Shown here: one piece after another, positions 34,870 through 46,420 of the stretch
How the letters are laid out: each line of letters opens with the position of its first letter
Position numbering within the stretch: position 1 is the first letter of the stretch
Assembly: GCF_028823535.1 (NCBI RefSeq)
Contig: NZ_JAQIYM010000008.1
Coordinates: 287,154 to 351,153, forward strand
Source of the DNA: Pseudomonas serbica
GTDB taxonomy: Bacteria > Pseudomonadota > Gammaproteobacteria > Pseudomonadales > Pseudomonadaceae
Length of the DNA: 64,000 nt
Reading direction: 5' to 3'
The notes under the pieces: generated by a model
What the model saw: only the letters and a program-made list of their open reading frames with translations
Databases searched by the model: none
What the model was told of the DNA's origin: nothing
Made by a program: the position numbers and the translations under genes

Positions 34870-36228
34870 ATGAATGCCCCTTTCGATCAGCTGTTCACTT
34901 GGCTGAAAGATCACAAGATTACCGAAGTCGAGTGTGTCGTCAGCGACCTGACCGGCATTGCACGCGGCAAAATCGCACCCACCAACAAGTTCCTGCATGA
35001 GCGAGGCATGCGCCTGCCGGAAAGTGTGCTGTTGCAGACGGTAACCGGGGACTTTGTCGACGACGACATCTACTACGACCTGCTCGATCCTGCCGATATC
35101 GACATGGTCTGCAAACCGGTGTCCGACGCGGTATACGTCGTGCCATGGGCGATCGAGCCGACCGCCATCGTGATCCACGACACCTTTGACAAGTTCGGCA
35201 ATCCGATCGAATTGTCGCCGCGCAACGTGCTCAAGAAAGTCCTGCAGCTGTATACCGACAAAGGCTGGCGACCGATTGTCGCGCCGGAAATGGAGTTTTA
35301 CCTGACCCAGCGCTGCGAAGACCCGGACTTGCCACTCAAGGCCCCGATGGGCCGCTCCGGTCGCGCCGAAAGCGGTCGCCAGTCGTTCTCCATCGACGCC
35401 GCCAACGAATTCGACCCGTTGTTCGAAGACGTCTATGACTGGTGCGAACTCCAGGGCCTGGACCTCGACACGCTGATCCACGAAGACGGTCCGGCGCAGA
35501 TGGAAATCAATTTCCGCCATGGCGATGCCCTGGACCTGGCCGACCAGATCACCGTGTTCAAGCGCACCATGCGCGAGGCCGCCCTCAAGCACAATGTCGC
35601 GGCCACCTTCATGGCCAAGCCGGTCGGCGATGAGCCAGGCAGCGCCATGCACATCCACCAGAGCGTGGTGGACATTGCCACCGGCCAGCCGATCTTTGCC
35701 GATGCCGACGGCAACATGAGCGCGTTGTTCCTGCACCACATCGGCGGCTTGCAGAAGTACATCCCCAAAGTGCTGCCGATGTTCGCGCCGAACGTCAACT
35801 CGTTCCGCCGCTTCCTGCCGGACACCTCGGCACCGGTGAACGTCGAATGGGGCGAAGAGAACCGTACCGTCGGCCTGCGCGTGCCGACCTCGAGCCCGGA
35901 CGCCATGCGCGTGGAAAACCGCTTGCCGGGGGCCGATGCCAACCCTTACCTGGCCATCGCCGCCAGCCTGCTGTGCGGCTACCTGGGCATGATCGAGCGC
36001 ATTGAACCGAGCGCCGCGGTGCAGGGCCGGGCCTATGAGCGGCGCAACCTGCGCCTGCCGATCACCATCGAAGATGCGCTGACGCAGATGGAAGAGTGCG
36101 AAACCGTGGGCCGCTACCTGGGCGACAAGTTCGTGCGTGGCTACGTCGCGGTCAAGCGCGCCGAGCACGAGAACTTCAAGCGCGTGATCAGCTCTTGGGA
36201 GCGCGAGTTCCTGTTGCTGAGCGTCTGA
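34870..36228 (+). CDS. pauA: Gamma-glutamylpolyamine synthetase (glutamine synthetase family, PauA/PuuA-like)
   Basis: A 452-residue glutamine synthetase-fold ligase. It has ECVVSDLTGIARGKI near the N-terminus, the metal-site segments VAPEMEFYL and EDGPAQMEINF, the GSAMHIHQS ATP and ammonia region, NSFRRFLPD and ENRTVGLRVP. Pseudomonas proteins of this type attach glutamate to putrescine or other polyamines (first step of gamma-glutamylation catabolism). The ATG at 34870 is chosen for GAGG upstream; an ATG 16 codons earlier has no ribosome site. The binding protein and FAD oxidase that follow fit a polyamine uptake and oxidation role. Which polyamine is unknown. Confidence 0.87.
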   Translation: MNAPFDQLFTWLKDHKITEVECVVSDLTGIARGKIAPTNKFLHERGMRLPESVLLQTVTGDFVDDDIYYDLLDPADIDMVCKPVSDAVYVVPWAIEPTAIVIHDTFDKFGNPIELSPRNVLKKVLQLYTDKGWRPIVAPEMEFYLTQRCEDPDLPLKAPMGRSGRAESGRQSFSIDAANEFDPLFEDVYDWCELQGLDLDTLIHEDGPAQMEINFRHGDALDLADQITVFKRTMREAALKHNVAATFMAKPVGDEPGSAMHIHQSVVDIATGQPIFADADGNMSALFLHHIGGLQKYIPKVLPMFAPNVNSFRRFLPDTSAPVNVEWGEENRTVGLRVPTSSPDAMRVENRLPGADANPYLAIAASLLCGYLGMIERIEPSAAVQGRAYERRNLRLPITIEDALTQMEECETVGRYLGDKFVRGYVAVKRAEHENFKRVISSWEREFLLLSV

Positions 36229-36252
36229 GATCTTCGCTGTCTGTAAGGGCCT

Positions 36253-36320
36253 CTTCGCGAGCAGGCTCGCTCCCACATTTTGGAATGCATTCCCCTGTGG
36301 GAGCGAGCCTGCTCGCGAAG
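36253..36320. repeat. REPIN
   Basis: CTTCGCGAGCAGGCTCGCTCCCACA-type arm and its exact inverse flank a short (about 20-bp) spacer. It lies between the polyamine synthetase and the binding-protein genes, 62 bp before the latter. Confidence 0.92.
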
Positions 36321-36363
36321 GGGGACGCCAGAACACCGAAGAATCACCTGAAGAATCCAATAA

Positions 36364-38768
<2,405 letters not shown>

Positions 38769-38778
38769 CACCGCCCCC

Positions 38779-38862
38779 TGTAGGAGCTGGCTTGCCAGCG
38801 ATGTCGACCGAAAGAACAACACAATGTTCAAGGCCGCCATCGCTGGCAAGCCAGCTCCTACA
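38779..38862. repeat. REPIN (TGTAGGAGCTGGCTTGCCAGCGA type)
   Basis: Arms of the TGTAGGAGCTGGCTTGCCAGCGA variant flank a spacer of about 38 bp, immediately after the FAD oxidase stop and before the pqi operon. Confidence 0.92.
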
Positions 38863-38975
38863 GAGTTACCGATCATTTCCCATCTCTTTGTTTAGCCTTT
38901 CGATTTGCTCAATTGCGAGTCACTTCTATATTGAGGGGGTGCTCTGAACTTCCTGCCTCCTGTTGAGCTTGGCCT

Positions 38976-39572
38976 ATGGCAACGACCGATCAGCTGATCA
39001 TCTGCGAGCACTGCGACAGCGTGTACGAAAAAGTGACGCTCGCCAAATACCAGAAAACCCTGTGCGAACGCTGCGGTGGCGTGCTTCAGCGTTACAACGG
39101 CCTGACCGTGGAGCAACGCCTGGCGTTGACCTTCACCGCGTTGATGCTGTGGATTTTCGCTAATTTCTATCCGGTCATGAGCATCAGCCTGAAAGGCCTG
39201 AAAAACAGCGCGACCCTATGGGATTCGGTGTTGGCGCTGAGCCTGGGGCCCATTACGTTTATCGCTCTGGTGGCGGCAGTCGCCATGATCATCGCGCCGA
39301 TTTTCCAGTTGTTATTGCTGATCTGGGTCCTCAGCTTCGCCCTTAGCTCGCGGCGCGCACCCGGCTTCAGGTTCTGCATGCGCTGGCTGGAAACCCTGAG
39401 GCCCTGGAGCATGCTTGAGGTCTGCCTGCTGGGCGCGATGGTCGCGGTGATCAAGCTCGCCGGGTTGCTGGATGTGCTGCCCGGCATCGGCCTGTTTGCC
39501 CTGGCGGTCCTCAGCCTGATGATGATCCGCATCGCCGGCCGCGATATCCGTGAACTGTGGGACATCGTATGA
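38976..39572 (+). CDS. pqiA: Paraquat-inducible protein A, first half-protein
   Basis: A 198-residue inner-membrane protein. The N-terminal zinc-ribbon is CEHCDSVYEK...CERCGGVL (residues about 8-33), followed by four hydrophobic segments. It corresponds to one half of E. coli PqiA, which has two ribbon-plus-four-helix modules in one chain. The PqiABC complex moves lipids between inner and outer membranes. Its stop overlaps the start of the second half (ATGA). Confidence 0.9.
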   Translation: MATTDQLIICEHCDSVYEKVTLAKYQKTLCERCGGVLQRYNGLTVEQRLALTFTALMLWIFANFYPVMSISLKGLKNSATLWDSVLALSLGPITFIALVAAVAMIIAPIFQLLLLIWVLSFALSSRRAPGFRFCMRWLETLRPWSMLEVCLLGAMVAVIKLAGLLDVLPGIGLFALAVLSLMMIRIAGRDIRELWDIV

Positions 39573-40225
39573 CAATGCCGCCCGTTGCCAGCGAACTCAA
39601 CCTGTGCCTGTGCCACACCTGCGGCCTGGCCTGTGACATGACCGCCGAACCCCACGAATGCGAGCGCTGTGGCGCCCCGCTGCATCGACGTAAAACCAAC
39701 TCGTTGACCCGAACCTGGGCCTACATGATCACCGCCCTGGTGTTTTACGTTCCGGCCAACCTGTTGCCGGTGATGAACACCAAGATGGTCGGTAGCGGTG
39801 CTGACAGCACGATCATGAGCGGCGTGATCGAGTTCTGGCAGCACGGTGCCTGGGATATCGCCCTGATCATTTTCATCGCCAGCATCGCGGTACCGGGCGT
39901 CAAGTTCGTCGCCTTGACGCTGCTGCTGGTGACCGTTCAACGCAACAGCCAATGGGCGCTCAGGCAGCGCTCGCAAATGTACCGGTTCGTCGAGCTCATC
40001 GGTTACTGGTCGATGCTCGACGTCATAGTGGTCGCCCTGGTGGCGTCACTGGTGAAGTTCCAGGCGCTGGCCGATATCGAGCCGCGCCCGGGCATCCTGT
40101 TCTTTGGTCTGGTGGTGGTGTTCACCATGCTCTCGGCGATGAGTTTCGATCCGCGGCTGATCTGGGATAAAGAGCGGCAAAAACCATTAAATGAGGAGGT
40201 CACGGATGAAGTCACAAGCCACTGA
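39569..40225 (+). CDS. pqiA: Paraquat-inducible protein A, second half-protein
   Basis: A 218-residue inner-membrane protein with a CLCHTCGLACDM...CERCGAPLHRR zinc-ribbon and four hydrophobic segments (LVFYVPANLLPVMNT opens the first). It matches the second half of E. coli PqiA. The ATG at 39569 overlaps the previous stop by 4 bp and the end overlaps pqiB by 20 bp. Splitting of PqiA into two genes is common in pseudomonads; the two products presumably pair in the membrane. Confidence 0.9.
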   Translation: MTMPPVASELNLCLCHTCGLACDMTAEPHECERCGAPLHRRKTNSLTRTWAYMITALVFYVPANLLPVMNTKMVGSGADSTIMSGVIEFWQHGAWDIALIIFIASIAVPGVKFVALTLLLVTVQRNSQWALRQRSQMYRFVELIGYWSMLDVIVVALVASLVKFQALADIEPRPGILFFGLVVVFTMLSAMSFDPRLIWDKERQKPLNEEVTDEVTSH

Positions 40226-41861
40226 CGGGCCACTGGTCCCCGGGCATGCGCCGATCAAGACCCGCCGCTTCAGCTTTTCGCTGGTGTGGATCGTGCCGAT
40301 TGTTGCGGTGCTGGTGGGTATATCGCTGGTGGTACACAGCATCTTGCAGGAGGGGCCGACCATCACGATCACCTTCAAGACCGGCAGCGGCCTGACCGCC
40401 AACAAGACCGAGGTGAAGTACCGCAACGTAGTGATCGGCCATGTGTCGGACGTGGCTTTGAGCAACGACCAGAAGAGCGTCAATGCGACGATCAAGCTGG
40501 ACAAACAGGCGGAAAGTTTTACCCGTAAAGACTCTCAATACTGGGTGGTAAGGCCGCGGATCGGCGCTGGCGGGGTGTCGGGTATCGATACGCTGCTATC
40601 AGGGGATTACATCGGTGCCGATATCGGCCAGGACAATGCCCGGGCGAAGCACTTCACCGGCCTGGAAAACCCGCCAGCCATTACCTATGGCGAGCCGGGC
40701 AAGCGCTTCACCTTGCATACCCAGGACCTGGGCTCACTGGATATCGGCTCGCCGGTCTACTACCGCAAGATTCCGGTCGGCCAGGTCGTGGCCTATGCGC
40801 TGGATCCCGATGGCAAAGGGGTAAACATCGAACTGTTCATCCACGCACCCAATGACCAGTACGTCACCGAGAACACCCGGTTCTGGAACGCCAGCGGTGT
40901 TGACGTGAGCGTCGGTGCCAATGGTTTTGCGGTCAAGACCGAGTCCTTGTCGGCCCTGCTGGTGGGCGGCGTCGCGTTCCGTGCGCCGGAATACAGCCCC
41001 GACGACAAACCGGCCGCGGAGGAATATGCCTACGAACTGTTCGAGGACCAGCAAACCGCCCTCGCCCCGCCAAGTGGCAAGGGGCAGTACATGACCCTGC
41101 GATTCGACCAGGCCTTGCGCGGCCTCAAGGTCGATGCCCCAGTAGAATTCCTCGGCATCGAAATCGGCAAGGTGGTGTCGGTCAATCTGGATTTCGACAC
41201 GGCAAAACGCACCTTCCCGGTCAACGTCGGCATCATGATTTATCCGCAACGCCTGGGCCGCGCGCACACGAAAATGCTCCAGACACTCAATCACGATCCG
41301 AACAATGAAGCCGCCGCCGTTCGCGTGATCGGTACCTTTATCGACAACGGCCTGCGTGCCCAGGCTCGCACCGGCAACCTGCTGACAGGCCAGCTGTACA
41401 TTTCCCTGGATTTCTACCCTAAAGCCGAGAAAGTCGCGTTTGATCCCTCCGCTCGTCCAGTCAGTATTCCGACCGTTCCAGGGAGCCTCGAACAATTGCA
41501 GGAAAAACTCGAGGCCATGGTCAACAAGATCAACCAGCTACCGGTCGAGCGCATTGCCGCCAATCTGGACAGCAACCTCGTCGAATTGCGCAAAGGCCTG
41601 GTGCAATTCAATGCCAAGACCCTGCCTGGCGTGTCAACCACCTTGACCGATATGAGCAAGACCCTGCAATCGGCCAACTCGACGCTGGCCGACGACTCGC
41701 CGCAGCGGGAAAAACTCGGGCAGACCCTGGACGAACTCGGGCGCACATCGCGTTCGCTGCGTGACCTGGCGGATTACCTGGGCCGGCACCCCGAATCACT
41801 GATTCGCGGTCGTCCGGACAACGCCGCACCGATGGATATGCAAGGGCCGCCGAGCAAATGA
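40206..41861 (+). CDS. pqiB: Intermembrane transport protein PqiB (MCE/MlaD domains)
   Basis: A 551-residue protein, close to the 546 of E. coli PqiB. One membrane anchor (FSLVWIVPIVAVLVGISLV) near residue 25-45 is followed by three MCE domains (first at GPTITITFKTGSGLTANKTEV, quoted in part; others near RFTLHTQDLGSLDIGSPV and TLRFDQALRGLKVDAPV). A long helical C-terminus (about 420-540) forms the periplasmic needle. GAGGAGG precedes the ATG at 40206. It forms a hexameric channel for lipids between the membranes, with PqiC at the outer membrane. Confidence 0.92.
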   Translation: MKSQATDGPLVPGHAPIKTRRFSFSLVWIVPIVAVLVGISLVVHSILQEGPTITITFKTGSGLTANKTEVKYRNVVIGHVSDVALSNDQKSVNATIKLDKQAESFTRKDSQYWVVRPRIGAGGVSGIDTLLSGDYIGADIGQDNARAKHFTGLENPPAITYGEPGKRFTLHTQDLGSLDIGSPVYYRKIPVGQVVAYALDPDGKGVNIELFIHAPNDQYVTENTRFWNASGVDVSVGANGFAVKTESLSALLVGGVAFRAPEYSPDDKPAAEEYAYELFEDQQTALAPPSGKGQYMTLRFDQALRGLKVDAPVEFLGIEIGKVVSVNLDFDTAKRTFPVNVGIMIYPQRLGRAHTKMLQTLNHDPNNEAAAVRVIGTFIDNGLRAQARTGNLLTGQLYISLDFYPKAEKVAFDPSARPVSIPTVPGSLEQLQEKLEAMVNKINQLPVERIAANLDSNLVELRKGLVQFNAKTLPGVSTTLTDMSKTLQSANSTLADDSPQREKLGQTLDELGRTSRSLRDLADYLGRHPESLIRGRPDNAAPMDMQGPPSK

Positions 41862-41878
41862 CCACAGGAGCAACATCC

Positions 41879-42445
41879 ATGGCTTTTCCGCTGAAAATCA
41901 CGTTGGTTGCCGCGTTGGCCTTGCTCGCTGCCTGCCGCAGTGATCCGATCCAGTTTCACACCCTGACGCCGGCCCAGCCGGCAGGCAATTCACGCAGTAG
42001 CGCCGGCATCCAGATTGAAATGCTCACGGTGCCGCCCCAGGTCGATCGCCCGCAGATCGTCGTGCGCCAGGGCAATACCGGCATGGCGATCCTGGAAACC
42101 GAGTGGTGGGGTGCGAGCCTGGTGGATGAGTTGAGCAGTGCCTTGACCGACCAGATGATCAACAACAATGCGCAACGCAAGGTATCGGTTCGCCTGGAGG
42201 TGCAGCGATTCGATTCGATTCCCGGTCAATACGGACTGCTCGACGTGAAATGGCGCCTGCGTACCAGCAACGGTACCGAAAACCTCATGGACATCTGCCG
42301 CAGCACCCTGCAGACACCGTCAGGGCCGTCCATCGATGAGCTGGTGGCGGCGCAGCAAAACAATGTCAAACGCCTGGCCGCGCTAATCAGCCAGGCAGCG
42401 GCGGGTACGCAGAAAAGCTGCCCTTCGACAAATGCCAGCCAGTAA
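41879..42445 (+). CDS. pqiC: Outer-membrane lipoprotein PqiC
   Basis: A 188-residue lipoprotein of the ABC-type transport auxiliary (DUF330) family. The signal peptide ends in the lipobox LAAC with Cys at about residue 20. IQIEMLTVPPQVDRPQIVVR and WWGASLVDELSSALTDQM are the family segments (quoted in part). The ATG at 41879 has CAGGAG upstream; an earlier ATG that overlaps the pqiB stop lacks a ribosome site. PqiC docks the PqiB needle at the outer membrane. Confidence 0.9.
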   Translation: MAFPLKITLVAALALLAACRSDPIQFHTLTPAQPAGNSRSSAGIQIEMLTVPPQVDRPQIVVRQGNTGMAILETEWWGASLVDELSSALTDQMINNNAQRKVSVRLEVQRFDSIPGQYGLLDVKWRLRTSNGTENLMDICRSTLQTPSGPSIDELVAAQQNNVKRLAALISQAAAGTQKSCPSTNASQ

Positions 42446-42458
42446 TACAAATCCCACC

Positions 42459-42548
42459 TGTGGGAGCGGGCTTGCTCGCGAAAGCGGTGGGTCAGCTTGC
42501 ATCACTGTTGAATGCTAGACGGCATTCGCGGGCAAGCCCGCTCCCACA
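42459..42548. repeat. REPIN (GTGGGAGCGGGCTTGC type)
   Basis: TGTGGGAGCGGGCTTGCTCGCGAA arm and an inverse CATTCGCGGGCAAGCCCGCTCCCACA arm flank a spacer of about 40 bp. It lies 14 bp after the pqiC stop and can act as the end hairpin of the pqi operon. Confidence 0.92.
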
Positions 42549-42616
42549 GGGTCGTTCAGTGTCCTTTTTGACGATTTTTTCTCATTCGCGGCTTTACATT
42601 AGCGCGCCTTAAACCT

Positions 42617-42635
42617 GCAAATGATTCGTATTGAT
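42617..42635 (+). promoter_or_regulatory. Fur-box-like site upstream of the ferric-iron importer
   Basis: GCAAATGATTCGTATTGAT matches the Pseudomonas-type Fur box GCAAATGATTCTCATTTGC in its first half and 4 positions of the second. It lies 79 bp upstream of the iron-binding protein start, where iron repression of this operon would be expected. Confidence 0.5.
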
Positions 42636-42713
42636 CTAGAATAATTGACGACATTCCTTTGTCGATTCGCTTGAATCAGCCTGCAAGACAAAAATAACAG
42701 GAGCTGACGCCGC

Positions 42714-43727
42714 ATGAAGTCCCCTATCCCTTCGTTCCTCAAAAAGGCCCTGCTGGTCACCGCCCTCGTGAGCGCCGGTCAGGTGTACGCCGCCGACAGC
42801 GTCGGCCTCGTGGTCTACAACGCCCAGCATGAAAGCCTGACCAAATCCTGGGTCGAAGGGTTTACCCAGGAAACCGGCATTGCGGTGACCTTGCGCAACG
42901 GCGATGACACCGAGATGGGCAACCAGATCGTACAGGAAGGGGCCGACTCGCCGGCCGATGTGTTCCTCACCGAAAACTCCCCGGCGATGGTCCTGGTCGA
43001 CAACGCCGGCTTGTTTGCGCCCGTGGACAAAACCACCCTGGAGCAGGTCGACCCGGCCTACCGCCCAGCCCACGGCAAATGGCTGGGGATCGCTGCGCGT
43101 TCGACGGTGTTCGTCTACAACCCAAGCAAACTGCCGCAAGCGCAGTTGCCCAAGTCGATCATGGACCTCGCCGCTCCAGAATGGAAAGGCCGCTGGGCCG
43201 CCTCGCCCGGTGGCGCCGACTTCCAGGCCATCGTCGCCGCCATGCTCGAACAGAAAGGCGAAGCGGCGACCCTTGACTGGCTCAAGGCAATGAAAACCAA
43301 CTTCACGGCCTACCGGGGCAACAGCTCGGTGCTCAAGGCGGTGAATGCCGGGCAGATCGACAGCGGCGTGATCTACCACTATTACAGCTTCGTCGATCAG
43401 GCCAAGACCGGCGAGAACAGCAAGAACACTGCCCTGCACTACTTCAAGCACAAGGACCCGGGGGCTTTCGTGAGCATTTCCGGCGGCGGCGTGCTGGCCT
43501 CCAGCAAACACAAGGAACAAGCCCAGGCGTTCCTCAAGTGGATCACCGGCAAGGACGGCCAGGCCATCCTCAAGGACGGCAAGTCGTTTGAATACGCCGT
43601 GGGCAAGAACGCCCAATCCAATCCGAAACTGGTGCCTTTGCAGCAGCTAGACGCGCCATCTGTCGACGCCTCGAAACTCGACAGCAAAAAAGCCGTGGAG
43701 CTGATGACTCAGGCAGGACTGCTTTAA
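42714..43727 (+). CDS. fbpA: Ferric-iron periplasmic binding protein (FbpA/SfuA family)
   Basis: A 337-residue iron-binding protein with a signal peptide ending VYAAD near residue 24. The mature start VGLVVYNAQHESL carries the N-terminal His ligand. SGVIYHYYSF holds Tyr221, Tyr223 and Tyr224, of which the last two are the tyrosines that bind Fe(III) in FbpA proteins. GNQIVQEGADSPADVFLTEN is the Glu-containing lobe. It delivers Fe(III) to the FbpB/FbpC transporter encoded next (stop and start 3 bp apart). A Fur-like site lies upstream. Confidence 0.9.
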   Translation: MKSPIPSFLKKALLVTALVSAGQVYAADSVGLVVYNAQHESLTKSWVEGFTQETGIAVTLRNGDDTEMGNQIVQEGADSPADVFLTENSPAMVLVDNAGLFAPVDKTTLEQVDPAYRPAHGKWLGIAARSTVFVYNPSKLPQAQLPKSIMDLAAPEWKGRWAASPGGADFQAIVAAMLEQKGEAATLDWLKAMKTNFTAYRGNSSVLKAVNAGQIDSGVIYHYYSFVDQAKTGENSKNTALHYFKHKDPGAFVSISGGGVLASSKHKEQAQAFLKWITGKDGQAILKDGKSFEYAVGKNAQSNPKLVPLQQLDAPSVDASKLDSKKAVELMTQAGLL

Positions 43728-43730
43728 TTG

Positions 43731-45329
43731 ATGCCCGAAATCCTGCCCGCGGGTACCGCCCAAGCGCTACCCGCCAATTTGCGTAGACGATCGCGCGGCG
43801 TGTTCGCGAGCCGCGGTGGCGCGTGGGTGGTCGGTTTGTCGGTGCTGGTGTCGTTGCTGGCGCTGCTGCCGATTGCCTACGTCATCGGCGTGTCCCTGCA
43901 GACAGGCTGGTCCACGGTGCTGACCCTGGTGTTCCGGCCACGGGTGGGCGAATTGTTGGTCAACACCGTGTTGCTGGTGGTGCTGACGATTCCCCTGTGT
44001 GTCGCGCTGGGGGTGACGCTGGCCTGGCTGACCGAGCGCACGGACTTGCCCGGGCGGCGTTGGTGGTCATTGCTGGCGACGGCGCCCCTGGCGGTGCCGG
44101 CCTTCGTCCACAGCTATGCCTGGGTCAGCCTGGTGCCGCCGATCCACGGCTTGTTCGCCGGCGTGCTGGTGTCGGTCATTGCCTACTTCCCGTTCCTGTA
44201 CCTGCCGATTGCCGCGACGCTGCGGCGCCTGGACCCGGCCATTGAAGATGTCGCCGAATCCTTGGGACTCAAGCCCTGGGCGGTGTTTTTTCGCGTGGTG
44301 CTGCCGCAGTTGCGCCTGGCCATTTGCGGGGGTGCATTGCTGGTCGGCCTGCATCTGCTGGCCGAGTATGGCCTGTACGCGATGATCCGCTTCGACACCT
44401 TCACCACCGCGATCTTCGATCAGTTCAAATCCACCTTCAACGGGCCTGCCGCCCATATGCTGGCCAGCGTGCTTGCCCTGTGTTGCCTGGTGCTGCTGAC
44501 CGTGGAGTCCGCTGCACGGGGCCATGCGCGCTACGCCCGGGTGGGTTCCGGTAGCGCCCGCGAGCAACGGGTCATAGGCCTGAAAACCCCGGCCAGGGTA
44601 CTCGCACTGCTGTTGCAGTGCGCCACCTGCGTCCTGGCGCTGGGTGTGCCCCTGATCACCCTCGGCGGCTGGTTGATCGCCGGAGGCGTGCAGGCCTGGG
44701 ACCTGGACGAGCTGCTGCCAGCGCTGCAACAAACCCTGCTGCTGGGTGTGGCGGGCGCGGCCCTGACCACCTGCGCCGCGATTCCGATTGCCTGGCTGTC
44801 GATTCGCCATCCGGGGCGCCTGCAACGGCTACTGGAAAGCTGCAATTACATCACCAGTTCGTTGCCGGGCATCGTCGTGGCGTTGGCCCTGGTGACGGTC
44901 ACCATTCATTTCGCCCGGCCGATCTACCAGACCACCATCACCGTGCTGCTGGCGTACCTGCTGATGTTCTTGCCCCGGGCCCTGGTGAGCTTGCGCGCTG
45001 GTATCGCCCAGGCGCCCGTGGAACTGGAAAACATCGCCCGCAGCCTTGGCCGCTCCCCTACCCGTGCGCTGTGGCTGATCACCCTGCGCCTGGCCGCGCC
45101 AGGAGCCGCTGCCGGTGCTGCGCTGGTGTTCCTGGCGATCACCAATGAACTGACCGCCACCCTGTTGCTCGCACCCAATGGCACACGGACCCTGGCGACC
45201 GGCTTCTGGGCCATGACCAGCGAAATCGACTATGTCGCGGCCGCACCCTATGCCCTGCTGATGATCCTGTTGTCGCTGCCCTTGACCGGGCTCCTGTATC
45301 ACCAATCGAAAAAAGCGGCTGGCCGATGA
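43731..45329 (+). CDS. fbpB: Ferric-iron ABC transporter permease (FbpB, fused double permease)
   Basis: A 532-residue inner-membrane protein made of two fused permease halves, each with about six membrane segments and an EAA loop ([25 protein letters not shown], quoted in part, and [21 protein letters not shown]). This double form is typical for FbpB/SfuB. The ATG at 43731 follows a TTG in frame that directly abuts the fbpA stop. Its end overlaps the ATPase by 4 bp. Confidence 0.92.
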   Translation: MPEILPAGTAQALPANLRRRSRGVFASRGGAWVVGLSVLVSLLALLPIAYVIGVSLQTGWSTVLTLVFRPRVGELLVNTVLLVVLTIPLCVALGVTLAWLTERTDLPGRRWWSLLATAPLAVPAFVHSYAWVSLVPPIHGLFAGVLVSVIAYFPFLYLPIAATLRRLDPAIEDVAESLGLKPWAVFFRVVLPQLRLAICGGALLVGLHLLAEYGLYAMIRFDTFTTAIFDQFKSTFNGPAAHMLASVLALCCLVLLTVESAARGHARYARVGSGSAREQRVIGLKTPARVLALLLQCATCVLALGVPLITLGGWLIAGGVQAWDLDELLPALQQTLLLGVAGAALTTCAAIPIAWLSIRHPGRLQRLLESCNYITSSLPGIVVALALVTVTIHFARPIYQTTITVLLAYLLMFLPRALVSLRAGIAQAPVELENIARSLGRSPTRALWLITLRLAAPGAAAGAALVFLAITNELTATLLLAPNGTRTLATGFWAMTSEIDYVAAAPYALLMILLSLPLTGLLYHQSKKAAGR

Positions 45330-46396
45330 GCACACTAGAACTGCATTCATTGAACAAATTCTATGGCTCCCAGCGAGCCCTGGATAACGTCAGCCTGTCG
45401 GTGCCCAGCGGCAGCCGAACGGTCATCGTCGGCCCCTCGGGCTCAGGCAAGACCACCTTGTTGCGGATGATTGCCGGTTTCGAGTTCCCCGACTCAGGCC
45501 GCCTGTCGCTCAATGGCCAGACCCTGGTCGACAGCACCCATGAAGTGCCGGCGCACCAACGCCTGATTGGCTACGTCCCCCAGGACGGCGCGTTGTTCCC
45601 GCACATGACCGTGGCCGACAACATCGGCTTCGGCTTGGCGAGCAAAGGCCGCGAAAAGCAGGCGCGTGTCGCGCAATTGATGGACAGTGTGGCACTGGAT
45701 TCGAACATGGCCGCGCGCTGGCCCCACGAGCTGTCCGGGGGCCAGCAGCAGCGTGTGGCCCTGGCGCGGGCGCTGGCGCAGCAGCCACGACTGATGCTGC
45801 TGGACGAGCCGTTCTCGGCACTCGATACAGGGCTGCGCGCGGTCATGCGCAAAATGGTCGCGCGCCTGCTGGAAGACGCGGGCGTCACTACCATCCTGGT
45901 CACCCATGATCAGAGCGAAGCCTTGTCGTTCGCCGATCAACTGGCGGTGATGCGCCATGGCCGGCTGGTACAGTCAGGCCATCCGCTGGACCTCTATCGC
46001 TACCCCGAAGATGAGCAGACCGCACTGTTTCTCGGCGACGCCGTGGTCATGCCGGCCCGGATCGAGGCTGGCTGGGCGCATTGCGACCTGGGCAGGATCC
46101 CGGTCAACAACCACCGCAACAACCACTCGGCGCAGATCATGCTCCGCCCCGAACAATTGCAACTGGCCAGCGTCCTGCCCGACGCCACGGATGTCACGGG
46201 CTGCCGTGCCAAGGTGGTGGACCGGGATTTCAGCGGCAACACCTGCACCTTGACCGTGGAGCTTCAATCACGCGCCCCCGACCAGTCCGTCGGCCGATCG
46301 TTGCTGGTACGCAGTTCCGGCATGTATGCGCCGCCTGCCGGCAGCGCCGTCCAGGTCTCGACCATCGGCCACGCGCACGTGCTGGGCGAGCCTTGA
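45326..46396 (+). CDS. fbpC: Ferric-iron ABC transporter ATPase (FbpC)
   Basis: A 356-residue ATPase of the CUT1/FbpC class. Walker A is GPSGSGKTT near residue 38, the signature is [15 protein letters not shown], Walker B is [12 protein letters not shown] and the switch His is in [10 protein letters not shown]. The C-terminal regulatory TOBE-like domain (about 240-350) has MLRPEQLQL. It energises Fe(III) uptake with FbpA and FbpB. It ends 24 bp from the convergent recombinase gene. Confidence 0.92.
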   Translation: MSTLELHSLNKFYGSQRALDNVSLSVPSGSRTVIVGPSGSGKTTLLRMIAGFEFPDSGRLSLNGQTLVDSTHEVPAHQRLIGYVPQDGALFPHMTVADNIGFGLASKGREKQARVAQLMDSVALDSNMAARWPHELSGGQQQRVALARALAQQPRLMLLDEPFSALDTGLRAVMRKMVARLLEDAGVTTILVTHDQSEALSFADQLAVMRHGRLVQSGHPLDLYRYPEDEQTALFLGDAVVMPARIEAGWAHCDLGRIPVNNHRNNHSAQIMLRPEQLQLASVLPDATDVTGCRAKVVDRDFSGNTCTLTVELQSRAPDQSVGRSLLVRSSGMYAPPAGSAVQVSTIGHAHVLGEP

Positions 46397-46420
46397 TCCC
46401 TGAGCCTTGGCGCATGGCCG

